A stretch of 64,000 nucleotides of DNA from Roseburia porci. GTDB taxonomy: Bacteria > Bacillota > Clostridia > Lachnospirales > Lachnospiraceae. The notes under the pieces are model-generated. The model was not told where the DNA came from and did not search any database. It was given only the letters and a program-made list of their open reading frames with translations. Positions 43,117-50,362 of this stretch are shown one piece after another (the first letter of the stretch is position 1; every line of letters starts with the position of its first letter). Made by a program: the position numbers and the translations under genes. The stretch lies in contig NZ_VUNI01000012.1 of NCBI RefSeq assembly GCF_009695765.1, forward strand, positions 25,566 through 89,565, in the 5' to 3' direction.

Positions 43117-43335
43117 TTACAGGAAAATCTCACAATCCGGTTCTACCTTCTTGCAGGCTGAAACTGCATTGTCCATAACTGCTGCTACTTCAGCACCATC
43201 TTCAAATTCCACTTTCATCTTCTGTGTCATGAAAGATACGGTTGCATCCTTAACACCTTCCAGTTTCTTCACTGCATCTTCCATTTTACCAGCACATACT
43301 GCACAATCTACTTCAATCTTATACGTTTTCTTCAT
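43117..43335 (-). CDS. HMA-domain metallochaperone (CopZ/ZntA-N type)
   Basis: 72 residues, a lone ferredoxin-like HMA domain: YKIEVDCAVCAGKMEDAVKK with the metal-binding CxxC (CAVC). It carries a preceding Asp (VDCAVC), a residue associated with zinc/cadmium selectivity of HMA domains. The C-terminus CKKVEPDCEIFL adds two cysteines. First gene of the operon, behind the palindromic operator; it probably hands metal to the ATPase. Confidence 0.88.
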   Translation of the reverse strand: MKKTYKIEVDCAVCAGKMEDAVKKLEGVKDATVSFMTQKMKVEFEDGAEVAAVMDNAVSACKKVEPDCEIFL

Positions 43336-43370
43336 AACAATTACCTCTCTTTTCTGCTTATCACTTCTTC

Positions 43371-43407
43371 ATATGAACATATTAGCATATGTTCATATGA
43401 ACGTCAA
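43371..43407 (-). promoter_or_regulatory. Metal-operon promoter with ArsR/SmtB-type operator
   Basis: ATATGAACATAT (43371-43382) and ATATGTTCATAT (43387-43398) are a perfect 12-bp inverted repeat with a 4-bp spacer, the size and sequence type of CzrA/SmtB/CadC sites. On the minus strand TTGACG (43402-43407), a 17-nt spacer and TAATAT (43379-43384) form the promoter, so the operator covers the spacer and -10. No ArsR-family gene lies in the window; the repressor must be elsewhere. Confidence 0.85.
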
Positions 43408-43435
43408 TACATATTTGAGAGAATTATAAATAATT

Positions 43436-44104
43436 TTACTGTTCCACCAGTTCATGTTCTTCGTTCATATACACAAACCTTGTTCCAAGTGTTTTCGCAA
43501 GCTGTTTATTATGCGTAATGATGATCAGCGTCTTTCCGGATTTATGAAATTCTTTCAGAAAATTGATGAGCATCTCCTGTGTCTTTTCGTCGAGCCCTGC
43601 CAGTGGTTCATCTAAAACGAGCACTTCCGGATTCATGGATAGAATGCACGCAAGGGAAACCTTTCGTTTTTCCCCGCCACTCAGGTGATATGGAGGTCTG
43701 TTTCTCAGCTTCTCAAGATGAAAAAGCCGGATGCAGTCTTCCGTTCTCTGCGCAATCACTTCCTGCGGCAGCCCCATCTGAACCGGGCCGAATGCAATCT
43801 CTTCTTCCACACTGCTACAGAAAAGCTGCGTGTCTGCGTTCTGGAATACATATCCAACCTGCTGGTGAAACCATTTCGCAAATGAGTTATTTTTTAAAAC
43901 TTTCTCTGTAATCTCATTCCCCTTATAAGAATACTTCCCCTCTGATGGAAAAATAATTCCATTTAATAAACGAATTAACGTTGATTTTCCACATCCGTTC
44001 GGTCCCTGAATGATCACGGACTCTCCCTCTTCAATATGAAGATTCACATAACGCAGTGCTATCTCATTTTCATACGCATAACAGACGTTCTCAAGATCAA
44101 TCAT
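43436..44104 (-). CDS. cbiO: CbiO, ATPase of the ECF cobalt importer
   Basis: 222 residues. Walker A GPNGCGKST, Q-loop YVFQNADTQLF, signature LSGGEKRKVSLA, Walker B EVLVLDEPLAG and His-switch ITHN. The AFGPVQMGL segment is characteristic of ECF-type ATPases. It pairs with the membrane and substrate subunits encoded upstream (cbiM, cbiQ) to import cobalt. A 250-bp structured palindromic element lies between this gene and cbiQ. Confidence 0.9.
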   Translation of the reverse strand: MIDLENVCYAYENEIALRYVNLHIEEGESVIIQGPNGCGKSTLIRLLNGIIFPSEGKYSYKGNEITEKVLKNNSFAKWFHQQVGYVFQNADTQLFCSSVEEEIAFGPVQMGLPQEVIAQRTEDCIRLFHLEKLRNRPPYHLSGGEKRKVSLACILSMNPEVLVLDEPLAGLDEKTQEMLINFLKEFHKSGKTLIIITHNKQLAKTLGTRFVYMNEEHELVEQ

Positions 44105-44150
44105 ATTTTCCTCCTCTATGACAGGTAATATTTTTATTTAAAATATCAAC

Positions 44151-44350
44151 ATTTGCATAACGCATCCAGAGTTTAAATAGTCATGTGCTCTAAGTATAAA
44201 TAATCGCAGGCACACTCTCGTTGCTCATCGCTGGCAACGGATACATAAGCGACCAAAATACGGTCGCTAAGTACCGGCCGCTCTGAAGCACCTGCGAGTT
44301 ACTTATACTTAGAGCACATGATCAACTAAATTTATGTACGTTATGCAAAT
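44151..44350. ncRNA. Structured palindromic element, copy A (cobalt importer operon)
   Basis: A 200-bp nested palindrome. Outer arms ATTTGCATAACG (44151-44162/44339-44350); main stem of 19 bp (44181-44199/44303-44321); inner CGCAGG/CCTGCG; a side hairpin CGTTGC/GCAACG (44219-44239); and an apical hairpin AGCGACC/GGTCGCT (44248-44268). The core shares long blocks with copy B at 55404-55541, while stem sequences differ but stay paired. Typed ncRNA by inference from covariation; it could instead be a mobile DNA hairpin. Confidence 0.6.
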
Positions 44351-44356
44351 GCCTGA

Positions 44357-45175
44357 TTATTTTAAGTAATAAAAAAGAAGCAGGCAGCAGACAAGCAACA
44401 GCAGGTGCAGCAGATCCTGTTTCCGGAAACGGTATTTGTGCTTTTTATGATATTCTCCGGTAAAACCACGGCAGCACATGGATGCATACATTTCATCTGA
44501 CATTTCCCTGGATTTTAAGAAAGAGGTTCCAAGGATTCCTGAAAATGACCTGGCTTTTTCCGGATTTTTCCCAACGGAGCGCAGCTTTAGTGCCGTTAAA
44601 ATATCCAGGCTGATCCCGCCCAGTACCGAAATATATTTTAATGTAATATCTAATGTGAAAATCAAAAGATCTGGAACCCGGAATGTACGAAGTGCGGCTG
44701 TCAGCCGGTTCCATGAAGTTCCATAAGATAATATTCCGATCAGTGTGACCGAAATATATACTTTTGTTGTAATACGAAGAAGTATCTGCGGATTCCCCAT
44801 AAACATCGCTGGAGTCAGGATCAAAGCAGAGATTACAACTGCTCCGAGTGTTCCAGCCAGAATCCTGCGGATTGATTTTGCAGGATAAAAGGCAAGTACC
44901 ACCATTACCCCTGCAAACATGATCAGTGTAAAAAAATAATTCTGATTGCATGCTGTCAGAATAATATAGATCAGAGTATAGAATAACTGAAAAGAGGGAG
45001 TGGCAGAAAATCTGCCATCCTTCCCTCCTTGGAATTTCATTCTGGAAAGTACTCCCAGAACTGCTTTTGTACTTTTGGTAAGAAATGCTTCTCTGTCACT
45101 GGAAGGAATATATTCTTCCTTCTGCAACATCCATTCAGGCATTTCCTGCATAACGTTTAATTCGTCTTTTTCCAT
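44357..45175 (-). CDS. cbiQ: CbiQ, transmembrane subunit of the ECF cobalt importer
   Basis: 272 residues, starting 3 nt after the cbiM stop. Five to six hydrophobic helices. The coupling motif of ECF-T proteins is visible as ALKLRSVGKNPEKA and then SDEMYASMCCRGFTGEY (the ARG-type helices). It transmits ATP hydrolysis by CbiO to the CbiM substrate unit. The N-terminal 60 residues are a longer cytoplasmic extension than usual. Confidence 0.85.
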   Translation of the reverse strand: MEKDELNVMQEMPEWMLQKEEYIPSSDREAFLTKSTKAVLGVLSRMKFQGGKDGRFSATPSFQLFYTLIYIILTACNQNYFFTLIMFAGVMVVLAFYPAKSIRRILAGTLGAVVISALILTPAMFMGNPQILLRITTKVYISVTLIGILSYGTSWNRLTAALRTFRVPDLLIFTLDITLKYISVLGGISLDILTALKLRSVGKNPEKARSFSGILGTSFLKSREMSDEMYASMCCRGFTGEYHKKHKYRFRKQDLLHLLLLVCCLLLFYYLK

Positions 45176-45178
45176 ATG

Positions 45179-46183
45179 CTATGCTGCCTTTTTACTGAAG
45201 TCCACTTTGTCTTTCATGATGGATGATAAGATCTTAAATACTATGACTAAAAGTGCCACACCAACAACCGCTGATAAAATATATCCGCTCCATTCCGGAA
45301 GCCCCGCGATCGAGTAATCCGGGAAAATGGCAGAAAGTTCAAATCCATTCAGCATTCCCGAAGGTGTATAGCCTAATTCCGTTCCGCCACTGACAAGCGA
45401 TGCAATCTCATCGGCTCCCCATTCTCCCCATGCTGTACCTGTTGCAAGCAGTCCGAGTGGTGTAAGAGCGATCAGAACCGCCATGAGTATATAAAGTGGC
45501 TGGAATGCCGTCTTATCCGGAACTTCATCCAATGCCTTTGGTGTCACTTTCTCTACAAATGCAAGAACCACAGTTGTCAATACAACCTCGGCAAGTCCAA
45601 ACAGCGTTATGTGCCCGATCATCATTGCCGGTATGGACACGGTAAGTGGATATGGACAATATAATGCCTTACCTGCTGCATCTGTAAACAGCAATGGCTG
45701 TATTCCAAATTCAATTGCTGCCAAAAACGCTGCCGCATTGATTCCGACATAAGATCCAACTGCTGCACTGATCGTTCGTTTCCCTGTTTTTTTCAATAAA
45801 AAGCGGTAAATGTAGAATCCTAAAAATGGTAACGCAAATGCCATATTAAAGCAGTTTGCCCCAAATGCAAGGATTCCTCCGTCTCCAAACAAAAGTGCCT
45901 GAAGAAGCAATGCTATGGAAACTGATATACAGCCGGCTGCCGGACTTCCTGTCAGAATAGCGATCAAAGTTCCACCAACTGCATGTCCGGTCGTGCCACC
46001 CGGAAGTGGTATATTGAACATCATTCCCAAAAAGGAAAAGGCAGCTCCAATTCCTAAAAGAGGCATTTTGGCTTTCGGAATCTCCGTTTTGATTTTTTTC
46101 ACGGAATAGGTCCATACCGGAACCATAGCTGCCGTCATTACGGCACAGGTCGATAGACTAAGGTAATTCTCTGGTATATGCAT
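45179..46183 (-). CDS. cbiM: CbiM-CbiN fused substrate-specific subunit for cobalt
   Basis: 334 residues. The N-terminus MHIPENYLS supplies the Met-His metal ligand of CbiM. Helices with PLPGGTTGHAVGGTLIA and ALLFGDGGILAFGANCFNMA are diagnostic. The C-terminal 110 residues (after DKTAFQPLYILMAV) have two helices and an FPDYSIAGLPEWSGYILSAV segment like CbiN/PDGLE, so M and N are one polypeptide. It binds cobalt outside and delivers it for cobalamin synthesis, encoded 6 kb away. Confidence 0.9.
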   Translation of the reverse strand: MHIPENYLSLSTCAVMTAAMVPVWTYSVKKIKTEIPKAKMPLLGIGAAFSFLGMMFNIPLPGGTTGHAVGGTLIAILTGSPAAGCISVSIALLLQALLFGDGGILAFGANCFNMAFALPFLGFYIYRFLLKKTGKRTISAAVGSYVGINAAAFLAAIEFGIQPLLFTDAAGKALYCPYPLTVSIPAMMIGHITLFGLAEVVLTTVVLAFVEKVTPKALDEVPDKTAFQPLYILMAVLIALTPLGLLATGTAWGEWGADEIASLVSGGTELGYTPSGMLNGFELSAIFPDYSIAGLPEWSGYILSAVVGVALLVIVFKILSSIMKDKVDFSKKAA

Positions 46184-46237
46184 AATTATTCTCTCCCCTG
46201 CAAACTGTATTTTGATACTTGTTTGTAATTATGCTAG

Positions 46238-46266
46238 ATTCTACCATACGGATTTCGCCCGAACAA
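46238..46266 (-). promoter_or_regulatory. Promoter of the cbiMQO operon
   Basis: On the minus strand TTGTTC (46261-46266), a 17-nt spacer and TAGAAT (46238-46243) with an upstream TGG extension. The leader of about 50 nt is too short for a cobalamin riboswitch, and no B12 box is seen. Confidence 0.6.
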
Positions 46267-46296
46267 CCTCCCCCCTAGGATAATTTTTCTATTTTT

Positions 46297-48642
46297 TTAT
46301 AATTTTTCCTTTATAACTTTCTTTAATACATCGGTAACCTTATGTACCGGAATAATCTCCAGGCTGTCTCTTACTTCTTTTGCAACATCATCGAGGTCTT
46401 CCACGTTATCTGCCGGGATAAATACCTTTTTGATTCCAGCTCTCTGTGCTGCCATCAGTTTCTCAGGGAGACCTCCGATCGGCATCACAACGCCTCTTAA
46501 TGATACTTCACCCGTCATTGCATATTCCGGTCCGACTGGTTTGCCGGTCACCAGCGAAGCCAGTGCAGTCGTTAACGTAATTCCTGCAGATGGTCCATCT
46601 TTTGGAACAGCGCCTGCCGGCACATGAATATGAATATCATTTTTTTCAAACAGTTCTGCTTTGTCCGGATACATTGCTTTCACAAGTGTTAAGGCAATTG
46701 AGGTAGACTCTTTCATGACATCCCCAAGCTGTCCGGTAATCTGTACTTTTCCGCTTCCTTTGACCATTTTGGTCTCAATAAATAAAATCTCTCCTCCTGC
46801 GGCTGTCCACGCCAGACCGGTTACAACACCCGGAGCTTTTTCCTGAAGGATGCTCTCATGGTGATATGGCTTCTGATCCAGGAATTTTGGAAGTCTTCTT
46901 GGACTTACGCTGACACTCTTCTTTTCGCCTTTTACAAATTCAACAGCGGCATATCTGCACAGCGTTGTCAGCTGTTTTTTCAGGCCACGGACTCCGGATT
47001 CCATTGTATAATCACTGATAATCTTACGGATTGCTTCATCCGAAACTTTCAGGTCTTTTGCCTTGATACCAACCTGCTCTCTTGCCTGTGGCAGAAGGTG
47101 TCTTTTGGCGATCTGGAATTTTTCCACAGCGGTATATCCCGGGAACTGGATGATCTCCATTCGGTCAAGTAACGGAGTTGGAATACCGTCTGTAGAATTT
47201 GCCGTACAGACAAAAAATACATCCGAAAGATCATACGGTACGTTCATATAATGATCCGTAAATGTATTGTTCTGCTCTGGATCAAGCACCTCAAGAAGCG
47301 CACTCGCAGGATCTCCATTATAATCATGACCGAGTTTGTCAATCTCATCGAGAACCATGACCGGATTAGATGTTCCACACTGTTTCATACCTTCCATGAT
47401 ACGTCCAGGCATCGCGCCGATATAGGTTCTCCGGTGTCCACGGATCTCAGCTTCATCCCGGACTCCACCAAGGCTGACACGGACATATTTTCTGTGGAGA
47501 GCCTCCGCAATGCTTTGACCGATACTTGTCTTACCCGTTCCAGGTGCACCTACAAATAACAGAATAGAACCGGACTGCTTATGATTCAACGACATGACAG
47601 CAAGCTGCTGGATGATTCTCTTTTTCACCTTGTCCAGTCCATAATGCCGTTCGTCGAGGATTTTTTCCGCCTCATCCAGACTGACATCTTTATAAGGCTC
47701 CTTTTTCCAGTCAAGCGTTGTAACAAAGTCCAGATAGTCATACAGCATTCCATACTCATGGCTGTCCTTTCCTTCCATTGCCATACGGTTTAATATCTTG
47801 TCTGCTTCTTTTCTTGCTGTCTCATTCATTCCGGATTTTTCAATCTTATCCTGGAATCTCCGTACTTCCGATACATTTTCCGGATGCATCTCATCGAGTT
47901 TCTTCTGGAGAAAATCAATCTGTTTCCGGATTGCATCCTCACGATAGATCTTGTCATTGGTCTCTTTCTGTGCCAGTTCTGCCTCACCACTGACATTCGA
48001 GATCTCAATGAATTCATATACGGCTTTCTTGATCAGATCTACACGTTCGGTCATCTTATCTGCTGCAACGATTGCATAACGTTCTTCGTTGTTCAGATTC
48101 AGATACGAAGAAAGGGAGACGGCAATCTCATTTACATTTTTCCACTGGACAATGTACTCCCTTGCCATGATTCCCCACTGGAACTGTTTTACATAATTGA
48201 GTACTGCACGACGAAGCTCTTTGACCGTAGCAAGAAGTTCCTGCTCATCCATATCCATAATGTCTTCTCTTGTCTCAGCCTCTAAGTTATAATGCTGATC
48301 TTCCACTGTGACTTTTGTGATATCCATACGCTCTTTTGCTTCAATGGATGCAGTTCCGTTCTCATCTACCGATAACACCTTTCCTGCCACACCAATCGGA
48401 TAAAATTCATCTTCCAGCTTCTCGATCTTTTTCTCGTCTTCATTTGGCTCCGCCGGCTCTGATGCCTTTGCGTCTGCCTCTTTTATCTCTTTGTCTTTCT
48501 GATTTATATCCCTGCGGATCAAAAATACGACATCTTCCCCTTCTTTGATGTCATGGATATTCATTTCTTCTAACAGATCCTTTTTAAAATAAAAAGTTGT
48601 ATCCGGCAGAATAATGGAATTATATACAGGTATGATTGCCAT
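46297..48642 (-). CDS. lon: Lon ATP-dependent protease
   Basis: 781 residues from the ATG at 48642 (GAGAGGTG upstream). It has a LAN N-domain (MAIIPVYNSIILPDTTFYFK) with a charged insertion near residues 45-75 (KEIKEADAKASEPAEPNEDE), a coiled coil, an AAA+ domain (LFVGAPGTGKTSIGQSIAEA; MVLDEIDKLGHD) and an S16 protease domain with catalytic Ser in PKDGPSAGIT and Lys in IGGLPEKLMAA. It degrades misfolded and regulatory proteins in the cytoplasm. Its promoter carries a CIRCE operator. Confidence 0.95.
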   Translation of the reverse strand: MAIIPVYNSIILPDTTFYFKKDLLEEMNIHDIKEGEDVVFLIRRDINQKDKEIKEADAKASEPAEPNEDEKKIEKLEDEFYPIGVAGKVLSVDENGTASIEAKERMDITKVTVEDQHYNLEAETREDIMDMDEQELLATVKELRRAVLNYVKQFQWGIMAREYIVQWKNVNEIAVSLSSYLNLNNEERYAIVAADKMTERVDLIKKAVYEFIEISNVSGEAELAQKETNDKIYREDAIRKQIDFLQKKLDEMHPENVSEVRRFQDKIEKSGMNETARKEADKILNRMAMEGKDSHEYGMLYDYLDFVTTLDWKKEPYKDVSLDEAEKILDERHYGLDKVKKRIIQQLAVMSLNHKQSGSILLFVGAPGTGKTSIGQSIAEALHRKYVRVSLGGVRDEAEIRGHRRTYIGAMPGRIMEGMKQCGTSNPVMVLDEIDKLGHDYNGDPASALLEVLDPEQNNTFTDHYMNVPYDLSDVFFVCTANSTDGIPTPLLDRMEIIQFPGYTAVEKFQIAKRHLLPQAREQVGIKAKDLKVSDEAIRKIISDYTMESGVRGLKKQLTTLCRYAAVEFVKGEKKSVSVSPRRLPKFLDQKPYHHESILQEKAPGVVTGLAWTAAGGEILFIETKMVKGSGKVQITGQLGDVMKESTSIALTLVKAMYPDKAELFEKNDIHIHVPAGAVPKDGPSAGITLTTALASLVTGKPVGPEYAMTGEVSLRGVVMPIGGLPEKLMAAQRAGIKKVFIPADNVEDLDDVAKEVRDSLEIIPVHKVTDVLKKVIKEKL

Positions 48643-48684
48643 ACAGATCACCTCTCTTATTTTCTTAAGTTCGATTATAGTTAT

Positions 48685-48727
48685 GTTATAGCGCTTTTTG
48701 TTAGCACTGTCAATAGATGAGTGCTAA
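48685..48727 (-). promoter_or_regulatory. lon promoter overlapped by CIRCE (HrcA operator)
   Basis: TTAGCACTG (48701-48709), a 9-nt spacer and GAGTGCTAA (48719-48727) match CIRCE (TTAGCACTC-N9-GAGTGCTAA) with one mismatch. On the minus strand TTGACA (48708-48713) lies inside it and TATAAC (48685-48690) 17 nt further on, so HrcA binding would block initiation. Confidence 0.92.
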
Positions 48728-48759
48728 CATCTGTTTTATAACCGCCCAAATATAAAAGC

Positions 48760-48783
48760 AGGAGATGCCAGATGGCATCTCCT
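48760..48783 (-). terminator. Terminator of hsp20
   Basis: AGGAGATGCC and GGCATCTCCT (10 bp) around AGAT; on the minus strand GCTTTTATA follows. Confidence 0.85.
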
Positions 48784-48814
48784 ACCTTTACAAACCTTTG
48801 CCAACCGCTGGAAT

Positions 48815-49288
48815 TTATCCTTCGATTGCAATGTATTTATTCTGTTCTACCGCTTTTTCAGCTTCTTTCTTCGGAACGAACAGTTTCAGGATTCCGTGTT
48901 TGAATTCTGCTTTTACATCTTCCTGCTTTACGGCATCTCCAACATAGAAGCTTCGTTCACATGATCCTGCGTAACGCTCCTGACGGATATAACGTCCGCT
49001 CTCTTTCTCCTTCTCGTCCTTGTCGAGTCCTTTGGCTGCACTGATGGTCAGGTATCCGTTTTCTACGGAAGCCTTGATCTCATCTTTGGTGAATCCAGGA
49101 AGATCTACGATCAATTCATAGCCTTTATCGGTCTCTTTGATATCGGTCTTCATGATTCTACCGGCTTTCTTACCGTACAGTTTCTTCTCGGCATTGTTCA
49201 TATCTTTGTCCATATAGAATGGGAAATTGTCAAAACTATCAAACCAGTCATCAAATAAGTTCTCTCCAAAAATACTAGGCATTAACAT
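48815..49288 (-). CDS. hsp20: Hsp20/alpha-crystallin small heat-shock protein
   Basis: 157 residues with GGAGAG upstream. A short aromatic N-terminus (LFDDWFDSFDNFPFYM) and the crystallin domain: YELIVDLPGFTKDEIKASVE, the A-x-x-x-n-GxL-x-V equivalent EFKHGILKLFVPKKE, and a C-terminal NKYIAIEG in place of the IxI anchor. It forms oligomers that hold denatured proteins. Regulated by its own CIRCE site. Confidence 0.95.
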   Translation of the reverse strand: MLMPSIFGENLFDDWFDSFDNFPFYMDKDMNNAEKKLYGKKAGRIMKTDIKETDKGYELIVDLPGFTKDEIKASVENGYLTISAAKGLDKDEKEKESGRYIRQERYAGSCERSFYVGDAVKQEDVKAEFKHGILKLFVPKKEAEKAVEQNKYIAIEG

Positions 49289-49433
49289 AAGTCATCTCTC
49301 CTTTTCTTTTGATCCACATTCTGTGAATCTCTCATGCTTGTTTACCTTGTTTCTTTGAACCAGGATGTTTCAAAGATCTTTGGAACTGAACCCTTTGTTC
49401 TTTGTTCCTTATCTCTTTCCTTCGTTCGATTAT

Positions 49434-49476
49434 GTTATAGCACCGTTTGTTAGCACTGTCAATAGGTGAGTGCTAA
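49434..49476 (-). promoter_or_regulatory. hsp20 promoter overlapped by CIRCE (HrcA operator)
   Basis: TTAGCACTG (49450-49458), a 9-nt spacer and GAGTGCTAA (49468-49476). The same left-arm mismatch as at lon. On the minus strand TTGACA (49457-49462) and TATAAC (49434-49439), 17 nt apart. Confidence 0.92.
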
Positions 49477-49525
49477 TTTTCTGTGAACTTTTTGTGAACT
49501 CTTGATTATTAAGAATGCTTTATGC

Positions 49526-49554
49526 TTGACGAAACCTTTCCGGTGTGCTAGCAT
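49526..49554 (+). promoter_or_regulatory. Promoter of the pab operon
   Basis: TTGACG (49526-49531), 17-nt spacer, TAGCAT (49549-49554). The leader is about 160 nt. Confidence 0.7.
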
Positions 49555-49610
49555 GAGTTTCAGCTTCTTACCGAAGTAATATCATATAATACACAGATTA
49601 CGGACCATAT

Positions 49611-49658
49611 GGGATAACGACTGTGCATGTATCAGCATGCCATCGTTATCCCTTTTTT
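49611..49658 (+). promoter_or_regulatory. Leader attenuator hairpin of the pab operon
   Basis: GGGATAACGA (49611-49620) pairs with TCGTTATCCC (49643-49652), with inner GCATG/CATGC, followed by TTTTTT. It lies between the promoter and the pabA ATG (49721), so it would stop transcription unless an alternative fold forms. No T-box or known folate riboswitch consensus is seen. Confidence 0.7.
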
Positions 49659-49720
49659 GCGTCCACAGCTTCATTAATACTGCATCATTTACAAACAATG
49701 ATAAAAAAGAAAGGAACACT

Positions 49721-50362
49721 ATGTATCTGCTCATCGATAATTTTGATTCATTTGTCTACAATCTGAAAGCCTATTTGGAAGATCTCGGCAAAACTGTTCT
49801 CGTCCGCTCCTGCGATTCGCTCACGCTTTCCGACATTGAAACATTGCGCCCACAGGGGATCATCCTCTCGCCGGGTCCGAAACGGCCATGGGATGCCACC
49901 CTCTGCGTAGAAGTTGTAAAACATTTTCAGGGAAAGATTCCAATCCTTGGTGTCTGTCTCGGTCATCAGGTCATCGGCTATTGCGCCGGTGCTGCTGTAG
50001 AGAAAGGAACTTCCCCTATGCATGGGAAAATCACCGGACTCACACATAACGGAACCGGACTATTCGCAGGGCTTCCTGAACAGTTTTTCGTTACAAGATA
50101 TCATTCTCTTGTTATAAGACCGGAAACACTTCCCGCAGACTACCGCATTGATGCTTTTTCCTCGGATGGCGCAGTCATGGGAATCTCCCACAAAAAGCTT
50201 CCAATCTATGGCGTCCAGTTTCATCCGGAAGCGGTACTGACCGAATATGGGCATGAACTGCTTCACAATTTCTGCAGCCTTGCAGAAGAATTCCCAAAAA
50301 AGCAGAACCAGGACAATATATCAGACGGAGGTTACACATGCACAAGAAAAAACGCATCCTGA
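49721..50362 (+). CDS. pabA: PabA, glutamine amidotransferase of aminodeoxychorismate synthase
   Basis: 213 residues from the ATG at 49721 (AAAGGAAC upstream). LLIDNFDSFVYNLKAYLEDL, LSPGPKRPWDA, nucleophile Cys in GVCLGHQVIGYCAGA and the His/Glu pair in GVQFHPEAVLTEYG define a class-I glutaminase. The typical GPGxP loop reads GPKRP. It supplies ammonia to PabB. The next gene starts 25 nt before its stop. Confidence 0.9.
   Translation: MYLLIDNFDSFVYNLKAYLEDLGKTVLVRSCDSLTLSDIETLRPQGIILSPGPKRPWDATLCVEVVKHFQGKIPILGVCLGHQVIGYCAGAAVEKGTSPMHGKITGLTHNGTGLFAGLPEQFFVTRYHSLVIRPETLPADYRIDAFSSDGAVMGISHKKLPIYGVQFHPEAVLTEYGHELLHNFCSLAEEFPKKQNQDNISDGGYTCTRKNAS

Noticed and set aside
44105..44356. Cobalamin riboswitch as explanation for the palindromic element
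   Set aside because: No B12-box consensus and no leader position; the element lies after stop codons inside operons.
46184..46296. Riboswitch upstream of cbiM
   Set aside because: The leader is only about 50 nt after the promoter and has no conserved aptamer pattern.
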